In this document: piece by piece, positions 25,606-36,059 of the stretch
Layout of the letters: each line of letters starts with the position of its first letter
Position numbering within the stretch: the stretch's first letter is position 1
Source of the DNA: Neisseria mucosa
GTDB lineage: Bacteria; Pseudomonadota; Gammaproteobacteria; Burkholderiales; Neisseriaceae
DNA: 64,000 bases
Direction of reading: 5' to 3'
Assembly (NCBI RefSeq): GCF_013267835.1
Contig: NZ_CP053939.1
Location: forward strand, 1,922,001-1,986,000
Made by a program: the position numbers and the translations under genes
The notes under the pieces: generated by a model
The model's input: only the letters and a program-made list of their open reading frames with translations
What the model was told of the DNA's origin: nothing
Databases searched by the model: none

Positions 25606-27027
25606 TCAACCGCGGCGCCAAGTTGTACCGCCGGCGTTGTCTTCCAGAATGATTTTGTGTTCGTTCAGAAGGTCGCGGATACGGTCGGATTCCGCCCAGT
25701 TTTTATCCGCACGTGCCTGTTTGCGGCGGGCGATTAAGTCTTCGATTTCTTCGTTGGAGAGGCCATCTGAAACCGCACCACCTTGCAGAAACTCAATCGG
25801 ATCACGTTGCAGCAGGCCGATGATGCCGCCCAAAGCTTTCAGGCAGCCGGCAAGGTTTGCATCATTGGTTTTGTTCACTTCGCCTGCCAGCTCAAACAAC
25901 ACGGCAACCGCTTCGACCGTACCGAAATCGTCGTTCATGGCAGCGTAGAAACGGCTGGTGTAGTCGTTGGCGTTTTCAGATAAATCAAACTCAGCCGCCG
26001 GTGTGTTTTTCAACGTGGTGTACAGGCGGGTCAGCGCGCCTTTTGCGTCGTCTAAATGCGCGTCGGAGTAGTTCAGCGGGCTGCGGTAGTGGGCGCGCAG
26101 GATGAAGAAGCGCACGACTTCGGGGTCGTATTGTTTCAACACTTCGCGGATGGTGAAAAAGTTGCCCAACGATTTGGACATTTTTTCGCCATCCACGCGG
26201 ATGAAGCCGTTGTGCAGCCAGTATTTGACATGGCTGGCAATGCTTTGACCGTGGTGGGTTTGCGCGTGGTCATGGCCGCAGGTATGCCCTGTCGCGCCGA
26301 CACTTTGGGCGATTTCGTTTTCGTGGTGCGGGAACTGCAAATCCGCGCCACCGCCGTGGATGTCGAAAGTATCGCCGAACAGGTTTTCACTCATGGCAGA
26401 GCATTCGATGTGCCAACCCGGACGGCCATTGCCCCACGGGCTTTCCCATGCCGGCTCGCCTGCTTTGGCCGCTTTCCACAACACAAAATCAAGCGGATCG
26501 CGTTTGAAACCGTCCACTTCCACGCGCTCGCCTGCGCGCAGGTCGTCCAACGATTTGCCCGACAATTGACCGTAAGCGGCAAACTCGCGCACGGCGTAAT
26601 AAACGTCGCCGTTTGCGGCAGGATATGCCTTGCCGTTTTGAATCAGGGTTTCAATCATGGCAATCATTTGTGGGATGTTTTCTGTTGCCTTCGGCTCGAT
26701 GTCGGGACGCAACACACCCAAAGCATCGGCATCTTCGTGCATAGCCTGAATGAAACGCGCAGTCAGATCGCCGATGGTTTCGCCGTTTTCAGCCGCACGG
26801 GCGATGATTTTGTCGTCGATGTCGGTAATATTGCGCACATAAGTGAGCGGATAACCGCACTCGCGCAACCAACGGGCAATCATGTCAAACACAACCATCA
26901 CTCGGGCATGGCCTAAGTGGCAATAGTCGTAAACAGTCATGCCGCAAACGTACATACGCACGTTTTTAGGATCGATGGGGGAGAAGGGTTCTTTTTGACG
27001 GGTTAGGGTGTTGTAGATGGTGGTCAT
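25606..27027 (-). CDS. cysS: Cysteinyl-tRNA synthetase
   Basis: CysS charges tRNA-Cys. The 473-aa protein shows the N-terminal [18 protein letters not shown] with the HIGH-type motif HLGH. The zinc site WHIECSAMS followed by HHENEIAQS is present, as are the KMSKSLGNF loop and the C-terminal helical anticodon-binding region ending [10 protein letters not shown]. Length and motifs are complete. It is monocistronic, with a DUS terminator downstream. Confidence 0.98.
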   Translation of the reverse strand: MTTIYNTLTRQKEPFSPIDPKNVRMYVCGMTVYDYCHLGHARVMVVFDMIARWLRECGYPLTYVRNITDIDDKIIARAAENGETIGDLTARFIQAMHEDADALGVLRPDIEPKATENIPQMIAMIETLIQNGKAYPAANGDVYYAVREFAAYGQLSGKSLDDLRAGERVEVDGFKRDPLDFVLWKAAKAGEPAWESPWGNGRPGWHIECSAMSENLFGDTFDIHGGGADLQFPHHENEIAQSVGATGHTCGHDHAQTHHGQSIASHVKYWLHNGFIRVDGEKMSKSLGNFFTIREVLKQYDPEVVRFFILRAHYRSPLNYSDAHLDDAKGALTRLYTTLKNTPAAEFDLSENANDYTSRFYAAMNDDFGTVEAVAVLFELAGEVNKTNDANLAGCLKALGGIIGLLQRDPIEFLQGGAVSDGLSNEEIEDLIARRKQARADKNWAESDRIRDLLNEHKIILEDNAGGTTWRRG

Positions 27028-27105
27028 GGTGTTTGGTATTGGATAAAAAAGTTATGCATTAGGGCATTAGAAGTATGCTTTATTGAAATGGGAAAAACAG
27101 ATAAT

Positions 27106-27597
27106 TTATTGTTTCTTTGTTGGTAATGTGATTTTTTCAGTCGGCACATTATGCTTTTGTGCATATTCGCACGCAATAGCATGTGATTTTTTTTTCAATG
27201 ATAATGGTAGTTTAGATTCTGTTAGCGTAGAGTTACCTCTGAGTAAAGGTTGCTCATATTGCGTAGCTAATCCTCCTAAAGAGGTTAGCTGTGGTTGTTG
27301 GCAATCTTCGATAATCATATGGGAAGATAAAGAATGGATTTTTCCTCCCTCATTAAAATGCGTAATAACTATTCCACTTAAATAAACAACTGTTTTATTG
27401 TTTGGTAGAGTGAGTACGGATTTTTCTAGGCTTTCCGAGAGTAAATATGCAGGTAGATTGTCATGTGTATCAATCAGTATCCAGTTTTTGGGCGTTACAA
27501 AAGTATCGCCGTTGGCTTGATATGAATTTGTTTGTAAGATAGTTGAGCAAGCAGCTAATAAGCTTATCGGAATAAAAATAGAAATTTTTTTTAACAT
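27106..27597 (-). CDS. Small lipoprotein of unknown function
   Basis: The 163-aa protein has a lipoprotein signal (SIFIPISLLAACSTILQ, lipobox LAAC) and a mature domain with no motif I recognise. It is AT-rich compared with its neighbours cysS and obgE. AAGGA precedes the ATG. It contains a segment VTPKNWILIDTHDNLPAYLL and two cysteines in the C-terminal half. It may be a surface-exposed or periplasmic orphan. Confidence 0.72.
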   Translation of the reverse strand: MLKKISIFIPISLLAACSTILQTNSYQANGDTFVTPKNWILIDTHDNLPAYLLSESLEKSVLTLPNNKTVVYLSGIVITHFNEGGKIHSLSSHMIIEDCQQPQLTSLGGLATQYEQPLLRGNSTLTESKLPLSLKKKSHAIACEYAQKHNVPTEKITLPTKKQ

Positions 27598-27742
27598 AGT
27601 TTTCCTTTGTTAAATGGCTTGGGCTGTTATACCTCATTAAGTAATATTTTTGTATCTTGATCTGCATGGTAGGTTTACACCCACACGATACGGTTGATAT
27701 GTTTTCAGACGACCTTTCTATCCAATAGACCGTCTGAAATTT

Positions 27743-28906
<1,164 letters not shown>

Positions 28907-29004
28907 TTATGGGTATTCGGTTGTTTCAGACGGCCTTTGTTAATAGAGGAGCTTGGTGTCTGAACGGATAAAATGTTGCTTATTATAAAGGATATTTCGG
29001 TTTT

Positions 29005-29035
29005 AGGCCGTCTGAAATATGGTTTCAGACGGCCT
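29005..29035 (-). terminator. DUS hairpin after the TlpA-like gene
   Basis: AGGCCGTCTGAAA (29005-29017) and TTTCAGACGGCCT (29023-29035), just beyond the stop at 29041 of the leftward thioredoxin gene. Confidence 0.65.
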
Positions 29036-29040
29036 TGGAT

Positions 29041-29529
29041 TTATTGGGCGAGGGCTTGGTCGATTTCTTGATAGAGTTGGGAGAAATTGGGTTCGCCGAC
29101 GTAGGTTTTGAGGATGTTGCCGTTTTTGTCGATCAGGACGGAAGTCGGGTAAACCTGTGTGCCAAAGGCTTTCGCGGCAGTTTTGTCGGCATCGTACATG
29201 ACAGTGAAGGGAAGGCCGTAGTCTTTGACGTACTGATGGACGCTTTCGATAGGGTCAATGGGTTGGGCGATGCCGAGGACTTGGAAGTTTTTGCCTTGAT
29301 AATCTTGGGCGGTTTTGATGATTTTAGGCATTTCACTCACGCAGCCGGGGCAGGAGGGAAACCAGAAGTTGATGAGGGTAACTTTGTCTTTTAAATCGGC
29401 GTTGGTAATGGTTTTGCCTTGCAGATCGGGCAGGGCGAAATCAGGGGCGGCTTTGTTGCTGGGGATAAGGACGAAGGTAAGAAGCGCGCCAATCGTGGCA
29501 ACGATGAGGAGTGTGAGTATTTTTTTCAT
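29041..29529 (-). CDS. TlpA-like membrane-anchored thioredoxin
   Basis: The 162-aa protein has an N-terminal signal/anchor (ILTLLIVATIGALLTFVLI) and a TlpA/ResA-type thioredoxin domain: APDFALPDLQGKTI, LINFWFPSCPGCVSEMP with the active site CPGC, and YPTSVLIDKNGNIL. It should act in the periplasm as a thiol-disulfide oxidoreductase, for example in cytochrome or outer-membrane protein maturation. Its ATG overlaps the stop of the thioesterase gene upstream (ATGA), so the two are translationally coupled. Confidence 0.9.
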   Translation of the reverse strand: MKKILTLLIVATIGALLTFVLIPSNKAAPDFALPDLQGKTITNADLKDKVTLINFWFPSCPGCVSEMPKIIKTAQDYQGKNFQVLGIAQPIDPIESVHQYVKDYGLPFTVMYDADKTAAKAFGTQVYPTSVLIDKNGNILKTYVGEPNFSQLYQEIDQALAQ

Positions 29530-29909
29530 GATGTAAGGTTTTGAATTGCGTGTGCTAAGGTTTGGGGAACACTGATGCTGCGGCCGCTTTCGCTGCTGAC
29601 GGGCATAAGGGTAACTTCGGCTTCAATGGCGGCTTTGCCGTTGGGCAGGGTCGCGGTTTGGCTGAGGATGATGTGGCGTGTGCCGATGTCTTTCAGACGG
29701 CCTGTAAAGGTTAAAACATCGCCTTCAAGCGACGGGCGGCGGTAGCGGATATCAACGCGTGCAACAACGAGCATGATGCCTTTGAGTTCGGACAGAAGGT
29801 CATGCTCTTGAAAAAACGTCCAGCGCGCTTCTTCGAGAAATTCGAGGTAGCGCGCATTGTTGACGTGGCCGTAGCCGTCGAGGTGGTAGTTGCGGACGGT
29901 CAGTTTCAT
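29526..29909 (-). CDS. Acyl-CoA thioesterase, 4HBT (hotdog) family
   Basis: The 127-aa single-hotdog protein carries the 4HBT signature YHLDGYGHVNNARYLEFLEEARW, with the catalytic-type Asp in the HxDxxGHVNN stretch. This is the YbgC/FadM class. It hydrolyses acyl-CoA or acyl-ACP. It shares one base with the stop of the upstream gene and overlaps the downstream thioredoxin gene. The substrate is unknown. Confidence 0.9.
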   Translation of the reverse strand: MKLTVRNYHLDGYGHVNNARYLEFLEEARWTFFQEHDLLSELKGIMLVVARVDIRYRRPSLEGDVLTFTGRLKDIGTRHIILSQTATLPNGKAAIEAEVTLMPVSSESGRSISVPQTLAHAIQNLTS

Positions 29910-30271
29910 CAGTTGAGATTGATGGGTTGGAACTCTTCACGTGCGATGGGTTCGTGTTCGAGGTCGGTAATCACGGTGGAGAGTTGGATGTCGAACCATT
30001 CGTTGAAAATGTCAGCGTCCAAGTCCGGCCATTCGCTTTCGTCTTCGCACCAGTCGGCCAATTCGGCAGCAAAAATGTCTTCAAAGCGCGCTTCGATTTC
30101 GTCCCATACTTCGTCGGCAGTTTCGCACGGGCGAACGAGGTAGGAATTGGCATCAGCTTGGATATCTTCAAGCGTCAGGCCGTCAAGGTGATTGCCGGGT
30201 AGGGATTTCAGCCAGTTCCAAAAAGGATCGAGGGGGATAAGCAGGAAGACGCTGCGGTTGACTTCGTACAT
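29909..30271 (-). CDS. Conserved acidic protein of unknown function
   Basis: The 120-aa, very acidic protein is Trp/Asp/Glu-rich (for example DWCEDESEWPDLDADIFNEWFD) and starts MYEVNRSVFLLIPLDPFWNWL. It is soluble with no signal peptide. It is the first gene of the leftward three-gene set with the thioesterase and TlpA-like genes, overlapping the next start by one base. I do not recognise its function. Confidence 0.8.
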   Translation of the reverse strand: MYEVNRSVFLLIPLDPFWNWLKSLPGNHLDGLTLEDIQADANSYLVRPCETADEVWDEIEARFEDIFAAELADWCEDESEWPDLDADIFNEWFDIQLSTVITDLEHEPIAREEFQPINLN

Positions 30272-30340
30272 GGTGTTTTCCTTGGTTTCTGTATAGTTGA
30301 ATGATATAGCAAAGGTGGTGGACTGGCTATCTTTTGGGGG

Positions 30341-30373
30341 ATAAAGGCCGTCTGAATTTCAGACGGCCTTTAT
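30341..30373. terminator. DUS hairpin at the end of the mla operon
   Basis: ATAAAGGCCGTCTGAA (30341-30356) and TTCAGACGGCCTTTAT (30358-30373) form a 16-bp stem immediately downstream of mlaA. Confidence 0.75.
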
Positions 30374-30385
30374 TTTTGGGAGCAA

Positions 30386-31213
30386 TCAGAGGTTTTCTGA
30401 TGGTGTTTGATACAGGGTTTGGGGATTGGCTGTATCGGGGATTTCTGCCGGAGCGGATTGGGGTGCTGCTACCGGTTCGGAAGTGGTGTTGCTGTCCACC
30501 AAGTCATCGATGTCGATATTGTCGTCTTCGCTTTGAGGGAGCGTGCCGCCGGTTTGTTGGGTGCGGACTTTCATGTAAAGGTCGCGTGTGTAGCTGTATT
30601 TGTCGATGGCTGCGCCTTCGAGGCTGTCGGTCAGGTCGAGCAGTTCTTCACGGGTGTTGATGGCCTGCAGGCCGATTGTGCCCCAGCGTCCTGCTCTGGT
30701 GTGGAAGACGGCGTTTTTAACTGGGTAGACGGTGGTAACGGCGTTGCCAATGGTATCGCGTACGGTAGATGGGCCGAACAGGGGGACAACGAAGTAGTTG
30801 CTGTTTTTCCAGCCCCATGAGGCGAAGGTGTCGCCGAGGGTGTTTTTATTGCTGGGTACGCCGCCTGCACCGGCTACGTCGATTAAACCGCCAAGGCCGA
30901 AGGTGGTGTTGATGCCGACGCGGACGAGGTCTTCGCTGGCGCGTTTGACGTCAAGGCGCAGAACATTGCTGCCGAAGCTGACGACATCGCGCAGGTTGTT
31001 GAAGAAGTTGATCACGCCGGTACGCACTGGTTTGGGCGTTACTTTGCGATAACCGCGTGCGACAGGGGAAAGGACGTATTTGTCTGCTTTGTCGTTGAAC
31101 TTGGAAACGGTACGGTTGTAGCCTTCATAAGGGTCGGCCGGATTGCGTTCGGCCAGTGCGGGCGCGGAGGCAAGGCTGATGAGAAGGCAGAGGGAAGCGG
31201 TGGTTTTTTTCAT
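30386..31213 (-). CDS. mlaA: MlaA (VacJ) phospholipid-removing outer-membrane lipoprotein-like protein
   Basis: MlaA removes mislocalised phospholipid from the outer leaflet of the outer membrane. The real start is the ATG at 31213 (MKKTTASLCLLISLASAPALA, a signal peptide); the open frame extends further upstream but across mlaB. The mature part shows NPADPYEGYNRTVSKFNDKADKY, VRVGINTTFGLGGLIDVAG and LGDTFASWGW, all MlaA hallmarks. There is no cysteine lipobox, so it is secreted rather than lipidated. It is the last gene of mlaFEDCBA. Confidence 0.95.
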   Translation of the reverse strand: MKKTTASLCLLISLASAPALAERNPADPYEGYNRTVSKFNDKADKYVLSPVARGYRKVTPKPVRTGVINFFNNLRDVVSFGSNVLRLDVKRASEDLVRVGINTTFGLGGLIDVAGAGGVPSNKNTLGDTFASWGWKNSNYFVVPLFGPSTVRDTIGNAVTTVYPVKNAVFHTRAGRWGTIGLQAINTREELLDLTDSLEGAAIDKYSYTRDLYMKVRTQQTGGTLPQSEDDNIDIDDLVDSNTTSEPVAAPQSAPAEIPDTANPQTLYQTPSENL

Positions 31214-31488
31214 GATTGCAACCAGTCTTTGATTTCGTAAAGTTCGGCCAGTGCGCGGACGGAATCGGGAATATTTTGAATGGTCGGTTTTTTGTCTGTC
31301 CGGCGCAGAGCGTTGAGCAGCAGGGAAACGCAGGCGGAATCTGCTTTGCCTACTTGGCTGAAGTCTATGCTGTCTGTTTCTTTCAGACGGCATTGTTGTT
31401 CGTAGCGCGCAAAGGCGGAGGCAGTCAGGGTTTTGACGGTAACGTCGCCGCTGATGTAGAGCGTGCCGTTGCGGATTTCTGTTTGCAT
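31210..31488 (-). CDS. mlaB: MlaB STAS-domain protein
   Basis: The 92-aa STAS-domain subunit stabilises the MlaFE ABC transporter. It reads MQTEIRNGTLYISGDVTV, then SIDFSQVGKADSACVSLLLNALRR, whose Asp-Ser loop is typical of STAS proteins. I use the ATG at 31488; upstream in-frame codons encode no conserved sequence. It overlaps the mlaA start by 4 bp. Confidence 0.9.
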   Translation of the reverse strand: MQTEIRNGTLYISGDVTVKTLTASAFARYEQQCRLKETDSIDFSQVGKADSACVSLLLNALRRTDKKPTIQNIPDSVRALAELYEIKDWLQS

Positions 31489-31550
31489 GGTGTTTTGATG
31501 ATGTAAGGCACCATGCCGTCTGAACATCAGGCGGCATGGTGTGGGGTGGA

Positions 31551-32141
31551 TTATTTACCGCCGTTTTTGGCTTTCAAATCGGCAATCAGGCCGTCGATGC
31601 CTTTGGCTTTGATGGTTTCGCCGAATTGGTTGCGGTATACGGTAACCAAGCTTGCGCCTTCTACTGCGACATTGTATGCGCGGTATTTGCTGCCGCTTTG
31701 GTAGGTGGTGAAGTCCATGTTGACCGGTTTTTGGCCGGAAACGTTGATTTCAGCGCGGACGACGATTTCTTTACCGCCTTTGTTTACGACCGGGTTGTCT
31801 TTGATGTTGACCTTGGCGTTTTTGAATTTCAGCATGGTGCCGGAGTATGTGCGGATCAGCAGGGTTTGGAACTCTTTGGTCAATGCTTGTTTTTGTGCGT
31901 CAGTCGCAGTGCGCCATGGGTTGCCGACGGCCAAAGCGGTCATGCGTTGGAAGTCAAAGTAAGGGATGGCGTAAGCCTCGGCTTTTTTACGTGCGGTATT
32001 GGCATCGCCGCTGTTGAGGATTTTCAGCACTTGAACGGAATTTTCACGGATTTGGTTAACTGCGTCTGCAGGTGCGGCAAATGCCATGCTGATGCTTAAT
32101 ACGCCGATGCTTAATGCGCTGATGAAAGAAGTTTTTTTCAT
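31551..32141 (-). CDS. mlaC: MlaC periplasmic phospholipid-binding protein
   Basis: MlaC shuttles phospholipid between the outer-membrane MlaA complex and the inner-membrane MlaFEDB complex. The 196-aa protein has a signal peptide (MKKTSFISALSIGVLSISMAFA) and the family core AYAIPYFDFQRMTALAVGNPWR and YNVAVEGASLVTVYRNQF. Its place between mlaD and mlaB is the standard order. Confidence 0.94.
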   Translation of the reverse strand: MKKTSFISALSIGVLSISMAFAAPADAVNQIRENSVQVLKILNSGDANTARKKAEAYAIPYFDFQRMTALAVGNPWRTATDAQKQALTKEFQTLLIRTYSGTMLKFKNAKVNIKDNPVVNKGGKEIVVRAEINVSGQKPVNMDFTTYQSGSKYRAYNVAVEGASLVTVYRNQFGETIKAKGIDGLIADLKAKNGGK

Positions 32142-32173
32142 GAGAGTGTCCTGAATATTGAGTGGATATGTGT

Positions 32174-32668
32174 TTATTGTTTGTTTTGACCGGCAGATTC
32201 ACCATCTGCGTTTTTCTCGGCAAAGCTGGTCATGAATTTGCCGATAAGGTTTTCCAAAACCATGGCGGAGCTGGTGACGGTAATGGTGTCACCTGCCGCC
32301 AAAGAATCGGTATCGCCACCTTGCTGCAGGCCGATGTATTGTTCGCCCAACAGGCCTGAAGTCAGGATTTGTGCGGAAACGTCGCTGCTGAACTGATATT
32401 GGCTGTCCAGATTGAGGGCGACTTTTGCCTGATAGGATTTAGGGTCGAGCTGAATAGAGGCAACGCGGCCCACCAGTACGCCTGCGGATTTGACCGGCGC
32501 GTTGGTTTTTAAGCCGCCGATGTCGCTGAAATCGGCATAGACGGTGTAGGTTTGAGAGGATTTGCCGAACGATTGTCCGCCGGCGGCGCGGAAGGCGAGA
32601 AAGCCGATGGCGGCCGCGCCCAATAAGACAAACAGTCCTACCCAAAATTCCAAAGCATTTTTTTTCAT
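32174..32668 (-). CDS. mlaD: MlaD MCE-domain protein
   Basis: MlaD is the periplasmic MCE-ring subunit. The 164-aa protein has one N-terminal membrane anchor (EFWVGLFVLLGAAAIGFLAF) and the MCE domain (YTVYADFSDIGGLKTNAPVKSAGVLVGRV, then GLLGEQYIGLQQGG). Length and layout are normal for the operon. Confidence 0.95.
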   Translation of the reverse strand: MKKNALEFWVGLFVLLGAAAIGFLAFRAAGGQSFGKSSQTYTVYADFSDIGGLKTNAPVKSAGVLVGRVASIQLDPKSYQAKVALNLDSQYQFSSDVSAQILTSGLLGEQYIGLQQGGDTDSLAAGDTITVTSSAMVLENLIGKFMTSFAEKNADGESAGQNKQ

Positions 32669-32717
32669 GTGCTATTGTCCTTGTTTCATTCTTTTTAAGT
32701 GTCGTTTCAGACGGCCT

Positions 32718-33494
32718 TTAGTCGGTAAACATCCATGCGGTCAAGATGAAGTCGACGGCGAGGATGGTCAGGGCGGAAGACACTACGGTGCGTGTACTGG
32801 CGCGCAAAATACCTTCGGAAGTCGGTACGCAGTGAAACCCCTGATGTACGGCGATTAACGTAACGGCTACGCCGAAAGCGGCGGATTTGATTAAGCCGTT
32901 GAGTACGTCGTAATGGAAGGTAATGTTGTTTTGCATTTGCGACCAGAAAATACCGCCGTCCAAACCCAGCCATTCGACGCCGACCAAATACGCGCCGTAA
33001 ATGCCGGCAACGTTGAAAATCGACGCCAGCAAAGGCATGGAAAATACGCCCGCCCAAAAGCGCGGCGCAACCACGCGCGCCACGGGGTCGACCGCCATCA
33101 CGTTCATCGCTTCAAGCTGCTCGGTGGTTTTCATTAAACCGATTTCGCTGGTCATGGCACCGCCCGCGCTGCTGGCAAACAGAATGGCCGCCAATACGGG
33201 ACCCAATTCGCGCAACAAGGAAGCGGCAACCATATAGCCCAAAATATCGGCGGATTTGAATTTTGCCAGCTGCGTATAGCCTTGCAAGCCCAATACCATG
33301 CCGACAAACAGGCCGGAGACGGCGACAATCAGGACGGACAACACGCCTGCAAAGTAAATCTGGCGGATGCTCAGGCGCGGACGGGCAAACGCCGTGCCTG
33401 ATTTGGCCAGGATCTGCAGGAAAAACAGCGTAATGCTGCCCAGCGATTGGATGAAGCCGAGGGTTTTTGCCCCGACGGAACGGATAAAATTCAT
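32718..33494 (-). CDS. mlaE: MlaE permease
   Basis: MlaE is the membrane subunit of the phospholipid ABC transporter. The 258-aa protein shows the coupling and permease signatures RELGPVLAAILFASSAGGAMTSEIG and MKTTEQLEAMNVMAVDPVARVVAPR, with several hydrophobic helices. It is co-directional with mlaF (64 bp upstream) and mlaD; an inverted DUS pair lies in the mlaF-mlaE spacer. Confidence 0.96.
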   Translation of the reverse strand: MNFIRSVGAKTLGFIQSLGSITLFFLQILAKSGTAFARPRLSIRQIYFAGVLSVLIVAVSGLFVGMVLGLQGYTQLAKFKSADILGYMVAASLLRELGPVLAAILFASSAGGAMTSEIGLMKTTEQLEAMNVMAVDPVARVVAPRFWAGVFSMPLLASIFNVAGIYGAYLVGVEWLGLDGGIFWSQMQNNITFHYDVLNGLIKSAAFGVAVTLIAVHQGFHCVPTSEGILRASTRTVVSSALTILAVDFILTAWMFTD

Positions 33495-33558
33495 AGGTTT
33501 CAGTTAATTGGTTAAATGGTTTTCAGACGGCCTGGTTTAAGTTTCAGGCCGTCTGAAA

Positions 33559-34359
33559 TCAGCCCAGCAAGTCTTGTTTTAAAGTCGTTTGCGCCGGATA
33601 GCGGTAGGCGACGGGGCCGTCTGCCAGTCCGCCGACAAACTGGCGCACCCAAGGCGAGTCGAGTTCGCGCATTTCTTTGGGCGAGCCGGAGAACATGATT
33701 TCGCCGTGTGCCAAGAAAATGACTTGATCGACGATTTCCAGCGATTTTTCGATATCGTGCGTTACCATCACGCTGGTGGAGCGCAGGGCTTTGTTGGCGC
33801 GGCTGATGAGGTGGGCGATAACGCCCAGCGAAATCGGGTCGAGGCCGGTGAAAGGCTCGTCATACAACATGATTTCAGGGTCGAGCGCAATCGTACGCGC
33901 GAGGGCGACGCGGCGCGACATACCGCCGGAAAGCTCGGAAGGCATCAGGTTTTCAATGCCACGCAAACCGACTGCATTCAGTTTCAGCAATACTAAATCG
34001 CGAATGACTGCTTCGGGCAAATCCGTCAGCTCGCGCATGGGGAAGGCGATGTTGTCGAAGACGGATAAGTCGGTAAACAATGCACCGTGTTGGAACAAAA
34101 CGCCCATGCGGCGGCGGTGTTCGTACAGCTCCTGCGCCGAAAATGCGGCCAAATCTCGCCCTTCAATCAGCACTTTGCCCGATTGCGGGCGGATTTGACC
34201 CGTAATCAGGCGCATCAGCGTGGTTTTGCCGCTGCCCGAACCACCCATTACGGCGGCGAAATTGCCTTGTGGAATGCTGAAGTTGATGTTGTTCAGAATC
34301 GGACGGTCGCCATATGCGAAGGCAACGTCTTTCATTTCGATGAAGGGTGTGGAACTCAT
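33559..34359 (-). CDS. mlaF: MlaF ATPase
   Basis: MlaF is the ATPase of the Mla system. It has Walker A MGGSGSGKTTLMR, the signature LSGGMSRRVALAR, Walker B IMLYDEPFTGLDP and the switch VTHDIEKSLEI. I start at the ATG at 34359 (MSSTPFIEMKDVAFAYGD); a longer in-frame extension to 34428 encodes no conserved residues. It is the first gene of the mlaFEDCBA operon, which faces an AT-rich island upstream. Confidence 0.95.
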   Translation of the reverse strand: MSSTPFIEMKDVAFAYGDRPILNNINFSIPQGNFAAVMGGSGSGKTTLMRLITGQIRPQSGKVLIEGRDLAAFSAQELYEHRRRMGVLFQHGALFTDLSVFDNIAFPMRELTDLPEAVIRDLVLLKLNAVGLRGIENLMPSELSGGMSRRVALARTIALDPEIMLYDEPFTGLDPISLGVIAHLISRANKALRSTSVMVTHDIEKSLEIVDQVIFLAHGEIMFSGSPKEMRELDSPWVRQFVGGLADGPVAYRYPAQTTLKQDLLG

Positions 34360-34429
34360 GCAGGAGGGGAGTGTCGAAAAATGTATTTTAATTACGGGTA
34401 TTGTAAAGGGTATTGGATATTCGGGCAAT

Positions 34430-34925
34430 TTTCAGACGGCCTGCGCTTAGGAATAACGGGTAAAAACGTGTGAAAGAATGCAGAAGTGTTGGCGCTACGG
34501 TCGTTTTGCAGCGTGTTGTGTTAAACATACAGACAGCTGTGTAGGTATATTTGTATAGAAATATAAAAAACAACTGAATCAAATCCAATAAAAATATTTT
34601 TATCATCAAATATCAATACTTTTTTGGAGACGCTTATACAGGATACGGCTAATCCAATATCTATATTGAATTCTTTGTGAAAAGAAAGAATAAAACATCG
34701 ATAAATCTCCTTTCCTCTCTCTTGCAGAATAATACATTTTTGATAGGTTTTTATTAAATAGTTTTCTAACTCTTTTATAGAGTTAGAAGGATATTTCTTT
34801 AATTTTATTATTTTGCTCCACGCCTAAAGCGTCCTATTGGTCCATATATTTCACCCGTTATGAGTCTATTTTCATCCATATGGTTTCAAGTTTAGTGGGA
34901 TACGGACTTAGCTAATGGGCTTAAA
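34430..34925. other. AT-rich gene-free stretch upstream of mlaF
   Basis: About 500 bp, strongly AT-rich after 34540, without DUS beyond 34440 and without a coding frame I can support. It probably holds the mlaF promoter near its left end. No IS ends, tRNA or long repeats were seen. Confidence 0.5.
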
Positions 34926-35162
34926 TCAACGAATAGAAGGAACTCCTCCATTTTTAGAAACAAATATAGGCCAATTTCCAATAATAGATTTGTTTATATC
35001 CATTGTTTCTAAATATTCTTTTGACTGATATGGGAAAACCCACCCATCATCATTTTCTCGTACATGAGATTCAACTATTAACAATGAAATCCCCATTTCT
35101 TGCTCTATTTGACTTAAAAAAGATACTGCGATTTTCTTTGCTTCTTGATAAGTAATTACCAT
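34926..35162 (-). CDS. Orphan immunity protein, Imm35/YrhB-like
   Basis: The 78-aa protein fits the Imm35/YrhB pattern: YQEAKKIAVSFLSQIEQEMG at the N-terminus, then GWVFPYQSKEYLETMD and IIGNWPIFVSKNGG. Relatives are small cytoplasmic immunity proteins for polymorphic toxins. It ends slightly short of the usual GTAYP-type tail, so the C-terminus may be trimmed. A GGAG lies 8 bp before the ATG. It is AT-rich with no toxin gene beside it. Family recognition is moderate. Confidence 0.65.
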   Translation of the reverse strand: MVITYQEAKKIAVSFLSQIEQEMGISLLIVESHVRENDDGWVFPYQSKEYLETMDINKSIIGNWPIFVSKNGGVPSIR

Positions 35163-35469
35163 GGAAATACTCCAAATTGAAAATGTTTGAAGATAGTAAA
35201 ATTGACTTCTCCTCCTTTTTATATTTGCCCATCAATATACCTTTTTGGATAATTGCGCTTTACGGCCTGCTGGATCGATGGCGTTGAACAAAGGCCGTCT
35301 GAAACGGTTTTTCTGTTTTTAGACGGCTTCTTAGCTCAAACCTTGAGAACCGCATGCGTGCGTTCCATACACATCCTACTTGTTGAGTTTAGATTCCATA
35401 TGGGCTACGGCTTGCTGATTTCAGACAATTTTTTTTAATTTAGTTGGGTTTTCAACTCAACCTACACAC
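35163..35469. other. Spacer between two orphan immunity genes
   Basis: About 300 bp with no supported gene. It holds one DUS at 35294 with a decayed partner (TTTTTAGACGGC) and a short inverted repeat TTGGGTTTTCAACTCAA near 35440. It may be the relic of lost toxin or immunity cassettes. Confidence 0.4.
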
Positions 35470-35946
35470 TTAATCTGAAAGTTCATATAGCATATCCAAA
35501 AAGGCATCAAAACTATCTGCAATATGGCTAGTTACCATTTTCGTATCTCCATTCTCATCTTCATAAAAATCATCATGATACATCAGAATGATACATGGAT
35601 TTTCATTGCATTTTCTGTAATCAAAACAGATATAATCGCCATTAGCTGAAATCCCAAAAGCAATCACTTTTTTTGCATACCCATATTCATCATCAATACA
35701 TGAATAGCTATAAATATCTTCATAGCCTAAATTTTGCTTATACCCTAAAAATGAAATGTCCCTTTCATCATTTTCACCGTATTGATTGATAAAATTGAAA
35801 ATATTTTCTTTAGGGTATAAATGATCATGTTTGCTAAGAAGTGATACATATGAAACAGGAAAAACGACCCCTATATCTTCAGCAAATTGTTGAATTGTTC
35901 TTATTGGAACCAATCCCTCATCTGATAATATTGATAGTTTTCTCAT
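35470..35946 (-). CDS. SUKH-family (SMI1/KNR4-like) orphan immunity protein
   Basis: The 158-aa protein shows the SUKH layout: an N-terminal helix with FPVSYVSLLSKHDHLYP, a strand block, then VIAFGISANGDYICFDYR and NPCIILMYHDD, ending in a helix ADSFDAFLDMLYEL. SUKH proteins neutralise nuclease toxins of contact-dependent and polymorphic systems. AAAGG precedes the ATG. It is AT-rich and DUS-free, suggesting transfer. No toxin lies within the window nearby. Confidence 0.8.
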   Translation of the reverse strand: MRKLSILSDEGLVPIRTIQQFAEDIGVVFPVSYVSLLSKHDHLYPKENIFNFINQYGENDERDISFLGYKQNLGYEDIYSYSCIDDEYGYAKKVIAFGISANGDYICFDYRKCNENPCIILMYHDDFYEDENGDTKMVTSHIADSFDAFLDMLYELSD

Positions 35947-36059
35947 TTTTACTGACCTTTCTTTAACGATTTTTGACCGGTATGCCTAACAGCTTTATGA
36001 ATACTATTAGGAATTAACTGCATATTATAAAGAGGCGGGCAAATATGCCCGCCTTGTTT

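Noticed and set aside
34388..34609. 73-codon hydrophobic frame upstream of mlaF
   Set aside because: AT-rich sequence produces Phe/Ile/Leu runs by chance; no ribosome-binding site or family pattern.
34926..36059. A complete toxin-immunity pair
   Set aside because: Only immunity-like genes are present; no frame in the island resembles a toxin domain or a MafB/CdiA/Rhs carrier.
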